Positions 19,138 to 26,858 of a DNA stretch of 64,000 nt are shown here, piece by piece; position 1 is the stretch's first letter; the number at the start of each line of letters is the position of its first letter. The stretch is from Lachnospiraceae bacterium. Its GTDB lineage: Bacteria; Bacillota; Clostridia; Lachnospirales; Lachnospiraceae. Position numbers and translations under genes: made by a program. The notes under the pieces were generated by a model. That model did not search any database and had not been told where the DNA came from. It was given only the letters and a program-made list of their open reading frames with translations. The stretch is from positions 62,001 through 126,000 of the forward strand of contig JAILAF010000069.1 of NCBI GenBank assembly GCA_024681775.1, in the 5' to 3' direction.

Positions 19138-21345
19138 CTAGCCGATGGCGGCGAGTCCCTCCTTGTAGGCATCGGCATAATGGATCTTGAAGTATGCCAG
19201 CCGTACTGCCATCATGGCATAGGCCACTGCATGTGCTTTCGGGAACAGGTAGCGGACCTTCCGGCAGACATTGAGGTACCAGTCCGGCATTCCCGCTTCC
19301 GTCATGAGAAGTGCCTGCTCTTCCTTCAGTCCCTTGCCCTTTCGTACCTGTTCCATGATCCTGTACGCATCCTCCCTACCGATGCCATATGACAACAGTG
19401 TCAGCATGACATCGTCTCTGGATGCGATGCATTCCTTCAAGGTGATGGTGCCCCTGCGGAAGAGGGGCTCCTGATTATCCATCCACACATCCGTTCCGTG
19501 GCACAGTCCGCTGATCTTCACCAGGTCCTCAAAGGTCCGGGCACCGGTCTGCGCAATGACGCGCCTTACATAATCTGCTCCGTATTCCGGGATATCCCGA
19601 ATCTCCGGAATGCTCTCGTCGCAGAGATAGGACAGAACCTCCTTCTCCTCCAGGGGGATGTCCTCGATTTTGACGCCGGTGTGATCCTGCAGGAAGTGCA
19701 GCAGTTCGTAACTGTCATGTCCCAGGATATCCAACTTCAGCAGGCTCCCCCACAGTTCGTGGTATTCAAAGGCCGTGGTCACGGCCTTTCCATATTCGGG
19801 ATGAATGAGGGGCGTAAAGCTTGCCAGTTCCTCTCCCTCGGGACAGACCATGATGCCGCCGGGATGGATCCCGTTCACCTTCTTCGTTCCCGCCAGGTCC
19901 TCCGTCAAAATCTCCATGAGCTCCCGATCGGGCAGATTCCTGTTCTTCCCATCATAGTATTTCTTGATCATGGCCTCCGCCTGCTGTCTCGTCCGAACCC
20001 CGATGGTCCCCGCATGGCAGGTCTCTCCCACACCGGGGAGCTCCTTCACGGTCTCCTGCACGGTCTCCCTGATGGAAGGAGCAAAATTGATGTCGATGTC
20101 CGGCTCCTTGTCCAGGTGGAATCCCAGGAAAGTTTCGACAGGAATGTCATATCCGCCGCAGGCAGCGGAAAGGGGATTGATCTCTGTGATGCCGCACAGG
20201 TATGCCACAAAGGAAGATCCAACGGACCCTCTGCAGCCCGCGGGATACCCTGCCTCCAGAGACTTCTGCACCAGCTTACGCCACATCAGGTAATACCCTG
20301 CGTAACCGTTTTTGCAGATGCCGGGCAGCTCCCGGTCCAGGCGCGCCCTCACCTCGGGATCCGGGGTTTCTCCGAAGAGCTCCTTCACTCTGTCCTCACA
20401 GATCCGGGTAATCTCCTCCTCCGCATTCGGCCATACCGGGCGGAATTTTCCCTCTCTGAGAGGAGCAATATATTCGATCTGCTGCTCGATCAGCTTCCGA
20501 TTTTCAAAGAGCCGTTCTGTGATCCCCTGTAACTCCTCCGGATCTCCCTTGGCAGGAGCGTAAAAATACGAATAGTAAGGCTCATCCTCATCCATCAGCT
20601 CGTGAAAGACTTTATCCTCCTCTGCCTTGCCCGCTTCGGAGATAAGGATTTCATAGGAAAGCCGGTCCTTCTCGTTAAAATACTGGGCATCGGATCCTGC
20701 CACCATGGGTACATCCCCCAGCTTCACCGAGCCGTAATACAGGTAAACGGGATCGTGCGTCTCGGAAGGAGTCACCTCCAGGAAATCATAATAGGCCGCT
20801 TTTTTCTTCAGCTCATCCAGGGCATCCTCCTCCATGGTCTCATTAAGGGAGGACACTTTCCCACGGATCAACTCCCGGATTTCTCCGCCAACACCTGCGG
20901 AAACTACCAGCAAGCCTTCCCGGTACCGGTCCAAAAGCGCCCTGGAGATTACCGGATATTTGGGATCTGCAGCTTTCAGACAGGCCTCCGTGATCATGCG
21001 ATAGAGATTCCGGAGACCCGTTTCATTTTTCACATAGAGCAGTACGGAATAGATTTTTCCGTCCTCTCCCCGCATGTCCCCCTCCATACCATAGATCAAC
21101 TTCAGGTAATCCTCGATATTTGCCTGTTCTCCGCCATCCTCACACTGCTTCCGATAGGCGTCCCAGAGCTTCTTCCATTCAGCATATGCTGCAGGAAACG
21201 CCTGAACCGTCATATGATCCGTGATAGCCAGTGCTCTGTAGCTGCAGACCCAGGCAAACCTCACCAGTTCCCGGGGATCCATGAGTCCACGCCCCTCCGA
21301 CATGGTGGTGTGACAATGCAGTTCGATGATTCCGTTCTCGTTCAT
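19138..21345 (-). CDS. Short PolC-like DNA polymerase III alpha with PHP domain
   Basis: A 735-residue protein that looks like PolC reduced to PHP and palm/fingers. PHP motifs are HCHTTMSEGRG (residue 10), AITDHMTVQAFP (40) and IYGMEGD (84). Polymerase motifs are CRGSVGSSFVAYLCG (371), catalytic EPDIDINF (D416, D418), HPGGIMVCP (494), LLKLDILGHD (D539) and SGLCHGTDVWMDN. Full PolC is about 1,430 residues; the 3'-5' exonuclease, OB part and the last C-terminal region are missing here. GAGGAGGAAAA precedes the ATG. The 3' end abuts a hydrolase remnant, so C-terminal truncation by recombination is possible. All three aspartates being kept argues for activity. Confidence 0.85.
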   Translation of the reverse strand: MNENGIIELHCHTTMSEGRGLMDPRELVRFAWVCSYRALAITDHMTVQAFPAAYAEWKKLWDAYRKQCEDGGEQANIEDYLKLIYGMEGDMRGEDGKIYSVLLYVKNETGLRNLYRMITEACLKAADPKYPVISRALLDRYREGLLVVSAGVGGEIRELIRGKVSSLNETMEEDALDELKKKAAYYDFLEVTPSETHDPVYLYYGSVKLGDVPMVAGSDAQYFNEKDRLSYEILISEAGKAEEDKVFHELMDEDEPYYSYFYAPAKGDPEELQGITERLFENRKLIEQQIEYIAPLREGKFRPVWPNAEEEITRICEDRVKELFGETPDPEVRARLDRELPGICKNGYAGYYLMWRKLVQKSLEAGYPAGCRGSVGSSFVAYLCGITEINPLSAACGGYDIPVETFLGFHLDKEPDIDINFAPSIRETVQETVKELPGVGETCHAGTIGVRTRQQAEAMIKKYYDGKNRNLPDRELMEILTEDLAGTKKVNGIHPGGIMVCPEGEELASFTPLIHPEYGKAVTTAFEYHELWGSLLKLDILGHDSYELLHFLQDHTGVKIEDIPLEEKEVLSYLCDESIPEIRDIPEYGADYVRRVIAQTGARTFEDLVKISGLCHGTDVWMDNQEPLFRRGTITLKECIASRDDVMLTLLSYGIGREDAYRIMEQVRKGKGLKEEQALLMTEAGMPDWYLNVCRKVRYLFPKAHAVAYAMMAVRLAYFKIHYADAYKEGLAAIG

Positions 21346-21433
21346 ATTTTCCTCCTCGCTGTCCCCGATCCGGTGAGCCGATACAGAGAGAGCATATCAT
21401 AAATCAAGTACAAAAAACTTCCACCAATATTTT

Positions 21434-21478
21434 CAAAAAAAGCACCTCGGCAGACCGCAATCCGCCAAAGTGCTTTTC
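21434..21478 (-). terminator. Intrinsic terminator after the copA-lipoprotein operon
   Basis: On the minus strand an AAAGCAC...GTGCTTT stem with minor mismatches is followed by a run of seven Ts. It lies directly after the lipoprotein gene and before the PolC-like gene. The remaining intergenic sequence to 21346 is AT-rich and should contain the promoter of the PolC-like gene, but I see no strong hexamer pair. Confidence 0.75.
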
Positions 21479-21492
21479 CCATACTGATATTT

Positions 21493-22146
21493 CTAATACT
21501 CCAGGCTGTCCAGGACGCCGTCGTGGAAATGATAATAGGACCGCAGACTGTCGCGGCTCATGGCATCGGCTTCTTCCGTGCTCTTCCAGATCACCCGCTC
21601 GTCTTTTACGAAATCCCGGCTGATCCAGTCGGCAACAAAGATCTGGGTATCCGCACCCCAGTCTGCGGGATTGATCCCGGCGATGCTGCTCCGGTCCAGC
21701 CCGTAGGCGCTGACCATGATCTGAATATTGTCCACCTTCGCAACAAGATCCTCAAAGGTCCGGATGTCCTTGCCCAGATGCTGGCCGGGACGGCCGTACC
21801 AGGCCACCACATAGATGCTCTCGCACCCGAGTCTGCTCCGGAAGTACTCGTCGATCCGGGCGGCATACTCTTTTTTCATGTAGTTGTCACCGTTCAGGGA
21901 AGGATCCGCTATGGAAATCTCCACATCAAAAATACGTCCCTCCGACTCCATGGTAACAGTGCCCCCGTCCCCGGCGGAATTCAGCTTCACGCCCTTCACG
22001 TCGGGTGTGATCTCGTATTTTTCCCGTATGTAGTCCCGCGCCAGATCCTGCACGATCCTCTCGGCACTGTAGCCGCAACCGGCAAACAGTCCCAGGCAGA
22101 CCGTCAGGGCGGCCAGCAGAAGGATCCTCATCCAAGTCTCTCTCAT
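21493..22146 (-). CDS. Lipoprotein of unknown function
   Basis: A 217-residue secreted protein with a signal peptide and lipobox (MRILLLAALTVCLGLFAGC), so probably anchored to the outer face of the membrane. The rest is a mixed alpha/beta domain without a motif I recognise. I chose ATG 22146 over the track start because GGGAGGACAGG precedes it and the signal peptide then sits at the N-terminus. It is the last gene of the run containing copA and the hybrid kinase, ahead of a terminator. A role with that system is not shown. Confidence 0.75.
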   Translation of the reverse strand: MRETWMRILLLAALTVCLGLFAGCGYSAERIVQDLARDYIREKYEITPDVKGVKLNSAGDGGTVTMESEGRIFDVEISIADPSLNGDNYMKKEYAARIDEYFRSRLGCESIYVVAWYGRPGQHLGKDIRTFEDLVAKVDNIQIMVSAYGLDRSSIAGINPADWGADTQIFVADWISRDFVKDERVIWKSTEEADAMSRDSLRSYYHFHDGVLDSLEY

Positions 22147-22220
22147 CCTGTCCTCCCTGATCCGTGATGCGCATCGCATGATCCCGATATCGGTGCCGGT
22201 GACGACGCAGCTTCCCTGCA

Positions 22221-22613
22221 TCAGAACCGGATCACTTCCGGTGCCTTGGTAAAAGAGAAGAAGGTCGCCGTAGCGTCCTCGAAATACAATACCTCGGTAT
22301 TGCCGTCGTCTGCGGAATACATGCCCTGCAGGGAAGGATAAGCGTCCAGCATGGACTGTCTCGCCTCTCTGCGGTCGTCCTCGATGAGTCGGCCGGATAC
22401 CCGGAGCCAGTCTCCGCCCTTGCAGGCGCAGATCTCTGCCTTGGGATTGGCGTGCAGCTGCTTCGACACGTCTTTGGACTTGCCGGTCTGGATGTAGAGT
22501 TTTCCTTCAAAAACATGGGCCGTTCCGAAGGGTCTGACTCTGGGCTGGTCACCGTCGACGGTAGCCAGATAGTAGACTTCCGCTTCTTTCAAAAACTGTA
22601 CGACTCTTTCCAT
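22221..22613 (-). CDS. Pyridoxamine 5'-phosphate oxidase-like FMN-binding protein
   Basis: A 130-residue split-barrel flavoprotein. The order fits the PNPOx-like family: a short N-terminal helix, YYLATVDGDQPRVRPF, then LYIQTGKSKDVSKQL, ICACKGGDWLRVSGR and a final strand with FFSFTKAPEVIRF. Such proteins bind FMN or F420 and often carry out minor reductase reactions; the substrate is unknown. AAGGAGG lies 8 nt before the ATG. It follows the cNMP-domain gene after a 49-nt gap that contains a GGCG/CGCC hairpin with a GCGAAGC core. Confidence 0.85.
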   Translation of the reverse strand: MERVVQFLKEAEVYYLATVDGDQPRVRPFGTAHVFEGKLYIQTGKSKDVSKQLHANPKAEICACKGGDWLRVSGRLIEDDRREARQSMLDAYPSLQGMYSADDGNTEVLYFEDATATFFSFTKAPEVIRF

Positions 22614-22650
22614 TTTGAATCCTCCTTCTTCGATCCCCGTCGACCCTTAA

Positions 22651-22661
22651 GGCGCTTCGCC
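22651..22661. repeat. Intercistronic mini-hairpin with GCGAAGC core
   Basis: GGCGCTTCGCC is a 4-bp stem closed by a three-base loop. On the coding (minus) strand the core is GCGAAGC, known to form an exceptionally stable mini-hairpin. It lies 2 nt downstream of the cNMP-domain gene stop. Confidence 0.5.
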
Positions 22662-22662
22662 C

Positions 22663-24939
22663 TCAGTGAAGGGGCGGAATTCCCTGAGCGTAGAGAATCT
22701 CATTTTTCAATGTACCGGGCACGTCTCTGCCCATGTTGACGATCTTCTTGGACAGCGTATCCAGCCTGTGGAGGCGCTGTGCCTCTTTGAACCTGTAATG
22801 CTCAATGGGCTCCTGATAGAGCGGATTGACCATGAGCTTGTCGCAGATCTCCTTGCGGAACGGACAGTAGGTAAAGAGGATCGACTTGGAGACCTTGTTT
22901 AATCTGGGAGAACCTGCCGCCTCGAAGAGGATCCAGATCAGGTAGTCCCTGACGAACATTTCCTTGAAGGAATTCTTGGCGCGCTGGAGACTGTTTTTCA
23001 CCTTCTCCTTCGCCTCGTTGCTCAGGTCCCTGTTCTTGCGATAGAACTGTACATAGTCGAAGTATTCGCTGGTAAGGCTCTTGTCGGTGATGTCGTTCCA
23101 TCTTGCGCCCTGCACACGCTTGCACATCTCCCAGCGGAATTCGCCGGCGAGACGGATCATGGTATTCTGCAGGTCGTCCATGTGGAAAATGGAGACACAC
23201 ATACGGGCCGGACTGTTGCGGACCTTGCCCTCGATCTCCTGCCACATGACGCCGCGGACACCCACGTTGGGCATCAGGATGATATCCGGCAGATACTCCA
23301 GATGGATGGGCTCCTTGGACATGACATCGATGTTTTCCTTGTCCAGGCTCTCGCGATAGAAGGCGGAGAAATCGATGGTGCGGATCTTCTCGATGGCAGC
23401 CCCCAGGGATTTGGCGGTGACATAGGTGGACTCCAGGTCCTTCAGCACATTCTGCTTTGCAAAAATAGGGCAGAAGGTGGTGATCCTTCCGAAGGTCATA
23501 CGGTTCACCATGGGGAAGAGATTCTTCATCTCGTAACCCACACGGCCCATGGGGTTGGACGCCAGCTGCTGCAGCTCCTGGGGTGTGATATTGCCCGCCA
23601 CCTGCTGCTTGTGGAGATAGTCGTTGTAATCCGACTCAAACTCGTCGCGGCTGGGATTTTTCCTGCCCTCATAGATGGCAAGCAGCCAGTCGTAGAGGGT
23701 ATAGACACCGGCGCTGCCGTCCGCCTTTATGCTCCGGGCCAGCTTCGCCAGGATCTGACAGTTCTCGGGGCCCGCCAGCTCCTCGTCGCAATAGCCGAAA
23801 TACAGGAACATCTTCACCGGTAGCGGAGGATTGGGATCCTTCACCGCCTTGATGAACAGCACCGTATAGAGGCCGTAGAATTCCTGGGTAATGGCCTTGC
23901 GGAGCTTCACGGTGTCGTCGTCCATGGCATCGATGTCCTTGAGCTTACGCAAGGTGGAGATATGTCTGCGGAAGGAGTCCGCATCCTCCCAGTCCGCACC
24001 GGCGTAGATCAGGATCTCGTTTAAGGAGTTCACCAGCTCCATGGGAGCATCCGAGGCCTGTTCCTCCTCCTGATCCGGATCCGTCTTTTTCACATTGCTG
24101 GTGAGCTCTGCGATGCGGTCCTTGTGCATGGGAAGTGACAGATCCGTCACTTCGGAATACTGCTCGCAGATCCGCAGCAGTTCCTCGTAGAGGTCCTTCG
24201 CTTCCCGGGAGCTCTGATCGATATGATAATACAGGCCGGAGATGCCGCCGAAGAGATCCTCCCCGTCCTCGGAAAAATACACGCTCGCCATCTGCTGTCT
24301 GTACTGCTCATGTCCCTCCAGGATCTGGAAGGCCTTGCGGCAGTCCAGGCTGCCCTTGCGGATCATGCCCAGAGACACGTTGGGCTCCGCCACCAGATGG
24401 GGTGCCAGCCCGCCGGAATACACCTTGATCAGGCTGCTGTAATAGTCCGCCAGCCACAGGTCGGGGGCTTCCTCCACCAGGTAGGAGGTGCACTCCTCAT
24501 ATCCCCTGACGCTGTTTACCTTCTGCCGCATCTGGGTGGACAGGGAGGTATAGGTTCCCATGTCCTTGACCAGGTTCCGGTACAGCTCGCTGCAGCGGAC
24601 CTCGGAATTGGAGCACTGCTCCAGCAGGAAGGAATTCTGACGGAACAGGCTCATGAGGCACACTCTCGCCAGCTCCGGCTGTTCTTTCAAAAGATCCTTC
24701 AACTGATCCAGGCTGCGGAGCGGATATTCCATGTAGGTGACCTTTTCCAGCGCCGCATAGCCCAGGAAATGAACCTCGTTGCATACCTCGCAGATCCCCA
24801 GCACATCGCCCTTCTTCAGGACGAATTTTCCCCCGGGATAGGTGACCTCCACGGTACCTGCCAGCACCAGCCGGATGTGGGTCAAGGGATAGCCCACTTT
24901 TGCGATCACTGTTCCTTTTTCAACTTCGGTTGCTGCCAT
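22663..24939 (-). CDS. Large protein with N-terminal cyclic-nucleotide-binding-like domain
   Basis: A 758-residue soluble protein. Residues 1-90 read as a cNMP/cupin-like beta barrel (IRLVLAGTVEVTYPGGKFVLKKGDVLGIC). The remaining 650 residues are largely helical and match nothing I know. They include an acidic linker (KKTDPDQEEEQASD) around residue 295 and a conserved-looking C-terminal part (CPIFAKQNVLKDLESTYVTA, LEYLPDIILMPNVGVRG). There is no HTH domain of the Crp type. It starts 48 nt after the hybrid histidine kinase, so it may be a signalling partner or output of that kinase. Confidence 0.65.
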   Translation of the reverse strand: MAATEVEKGTVIAKVGYPLTHIRLVLAGTVEVTYPGGKFVLKKGDVLGICEVCNEVHFLGYAALEKVTYMEYPLRSLDQLKDLLKEQPELARVCLMSLFRQNSFLLEQCSNSEVRCSELYRNLVKDMGTYTSLSTQMRQKVNSVRGYEECTSYLVEEAPDLWLADYYSSLIKVYSGGLAPHLVAEPNVSLGMIRKGSLDCRKAFQILEGHEQYRQQMASVYFSEDGEDLFGGISGLYYHIDQSSREAKDLYEELLRICEQYSEVTDLSLPMHKDRIAELTSNVKKTDPDQEEEQASDAPMELVNSLNEILIYAGADWEDADSFRRHISTLRKLKDIDAMDDDTVKLRKAITQEFYGLYTVLFIKAVKDPNPPLPVKMFLYFGYCDEELAGPENCQILAKLARSIKADGSAGVYTLYDWLLAIYEGRKNPSRDEFESDYNDYLHKQQVAGNITPQELQQLASNPMGRVGYEMKNLFPMVNRMTFGRITTFCPIFAKQNVLKDLESTYVTAKSLGAAIEKIRTIDFSAFYRESLDKENIDVMSKEPIHLEYLPDIILMPNVGVRGVMWQEIEGKVRNSPARMCVSIFHMDDLQNTMIRLAGEFRWEMCKRVQGARWNDITDKSLTSEYFDYVQFYRKNRDLSNEAKEKVKNSLQRAKNSFKEMFVRDYLIWILFEAAGSPRLNKVSKSILFTYCPFRKEICDKLMVNPLYQEPIEHYRFKEAQRLHRLDTLSKKIVNMGRDVPGTLKNEILYAQGIPPLH

Positions 24940-24987
24940 ATTTCCCCCGTACTCCCCGAAGACTTCCGACTTCGTTTCCTGTTTTCG

Positions 24988-26613
24988 TTACAGACTGACA
25001 TCCTGCAGCTTTCTTACCAGCTCCGACTCCTTCACGGGCTTCGTGATGTAGGCGTCGATCCCCACGGAGTGAAACTTCTCCCGGTCCACGGAATAGGCGT
25101 CCGCACCCACTGCGATGATGGGCACTCCCGCCAGATCCGGGTCTCCCAGATTGCGGATCCTGCGGGCGGCGCCGAAGCCGTCCAGACCCGTCATCTTCAC
25201 ATCCATCAATACCGCATTGTAGTAAAAAGGATTGCTCCGTTTCACCATCTCTGCGCCCACGATACCGTTGGCGGCCGCTTCCACATTCGCACCGTATTTG
25301 TGCAGGATGCGGCTCATCTCCTCCAGGCACTGCATCTGGTCGTCCACGATCAGGAAGCGTCTGCCTTCGAACATGCCGTGGAGCGCATTTTCCTGCTGCC
25401 GCAGGCTCTTCTCGTTCTCTGTCTTCCGGCGGATGGGATCCTGGTCGGAGAGGTGGAAGTCCACCACCACATGGAACACGCTTCCCACGCCTTTTTCACT
25501 GGTAAAGAAGATCTTGCCCCCCATCATCTCCACCAGCTCCTTGGCCAGGGCCAGTCCCAGACCGCTGCCGGGGATGCCGTTCTCCGAGGAGCCGTACTCT
25601 CTGGAGAAGGGCTGGAAGATCTTTCTGGCAAATTCCTTGTCGATGCCGATGCCATGGTCCTCCACCATGAATTCCAGGGTCACATAGCTGCTTAAAGGGG
25701 TGCGCTGCTCCTGGACCGTCAGGGTGATCTCCGTCTTCTCGTCGGAGTAGATGGAGGCATTGGTCAGGATCACCATCATGATCTGCAGCATCCGAGCCCG
25801 GTCGCACAGGAGGATCCTGTCGGGGGTCTCCATCTTCACGCGGAACTTCTGCTTCCGTTCCTTGCACATGGGGGTAAATTCCGCCCGGAGCTCGCCTACG
25901 ATGGACTTTAAGCTCTCCTCGTTCTCCACGATGTGTTCCCGGCCGCTGCGGATCCTGGTGATGTCCAGCAGATTGTCCATCATCCGCACCAGCTCGTTGC
26001 TGGCGGACATGATGCCCTGGAGATAGCTCTCCAGCTCACTGCCGGGCTGGGCCTGAGTCAGCGCCAGCTGGGTGTACCCCATAACGGTGTTCATGGGGGT
26101 CCGGAAATCGTGAGACATGTTTTTCAGGAAGACGGCCTTGGCCTGGTTGGCCGCATTGGCCTCCCGGAGCGCCATCTCCAAAAGGCCGCGCTCCCGCTCG
26201 GCCTCCTGACGCAGACGATAGGTGGATGCTCTGTCGTCCTCCACCTTGCGGAAAGCGAAAAAGACCTTTACGAGGACACCACCGGCGAACTCGCAGGGGA
26301 ACCACTCCGTCTGTCTCCACTTGCCGTACTTGTTGGTGTAGGAGGTGCTCAGCACCTTCCCGGGGGCCAGATTATCCCGCAGGAAATCAGGGCTGCCGTA
26401 GGTCATCTGCTGGTCCTGGTATTCCGTATCCACGCGCTCGGGGATGTAGCTGTTCAGGAATTCGGAGTATTTCATCGCCTCCTTCATGCCGAAGGAGCCC
26501 TGCTCGTCGCCCTTGTAGATACAGGTGATCAGATCCTTCTCCAGATCGATCTCGTAGATCAGCAGATAACGGGACAGTCCCGCCATGATCAAACCGTCAC
26601 TGTAATGTTCCAT
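24988..26613 (-). CDS. Soluble hybrid sensor histidine kinase with receiver domain
   Basis: A 541-residue two-component protein with no transmembrane segment. It has a PAS-like N-terminus, a HisKA domain with phosphoacceptor NMSHDFRTPMN, a HATPase domain (TNASIYS, VEDHGIGID, GSGLGLALAKE) and a C-terminal receiver (FLIVDDQ, phosphoacceptor AVLMDVKMTGLDGF, conserved lysine in YITKPVKE). I chose ATG 26613, preceded by GGGAGG, rather than the TTG at 26652. It is 35 nt after copA. With no separate response regulator nearby, phosphate may end on the receiver or pass to the cNMP-domain protein. Confidence 0.88.
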   Translation of the reverse strand: MEHYSDGLIMAGLSRYLLIYEIDLEKDLITCIYKGDEQGSFGMKEAMKYSEFLNSYIPERVDTEYQDQQMTYGSPDFLRDNLAPGKVLSTSYTNKYGKWRQTEWFPCEFAGGVLVKVFFAFRKVEDDRASTYRLRQEAERERGLLEMALREANAANQAKAVFLKNMSHDFRTPMNTVMGYTQLALTQAQPGSELESYLQGIMSASNELVRMMDNLLDITRIRSGREHIVENEESLKSIVGELRAEFTPMCKERKQKFRVKMETPDRILLCDRARMLQIMMVILTNASIYSDEKTEITLTVQEQRTPLSSYVTLEFMVEDHGIGIDKEFARKIFQPFSREYGSSENGIPGSGLGLALAKELVEMMGGKIFFTSEKGVGSVFHVVVDFHLSDQDPIRRKTENEKSLRQQENALHGMFEGRRFLIVDDQMQCLEEMSRILHKYGANVEAAANGIVGAEMVKRSNPFYYNAVLMDVKMTGLDGFGAARRIRNLGDPDLAGVPIIAVGADAYSVDREKFHSVGIDAYITKPVKESELVRKLQDVSL

Positions 26614-26648
26614 GCCGCCTCCCAAAGGAATATGCTCTTCGGGCGAAA

Positions 26649-26858
26649 TCAATGGATTCCGGTTACCTCGTAATCCTTTTCTTCCACCGCTTTTTTCAGG
26701 ATATCATCCGCCACATCACTCCCCAGAGTGACCACAGCGGTGCCTTTCTCATGGCTCACCTGCGCGCTCTCCACGCCTTCCAGGCTCTCCAGAGCCTTCT
26801 TCACGGATGCCTCGCAATGTGCGCACATCATGCCTTTGATTTCAATCGTTTTCTCCAT
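26649..26858 (-). CDS. Possible internally initiated CopZ-like copper chaperone within copA
   Basis: In the copA frame, ATG at 26858 begins a complete 69-residue HMA domain (MEKTIEIKGMMCAHCEAS). AAGGAGGG lies 10 nt upstream, at 26869-26876, inside the linker coding sequence. A free chaperone of exactly CopZ size could therefore be made from the same mRNA. This is an inference from the ribosome binding site; the spacing is somewhat long. Confidence 0.4.
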   Translation of the reverse strand: MEKTIEIKGMMCAHCEASVKKALESLEGVESAQVSHEKGTAVVTLGSDVADDILKKAVEEKDYEVTGIH

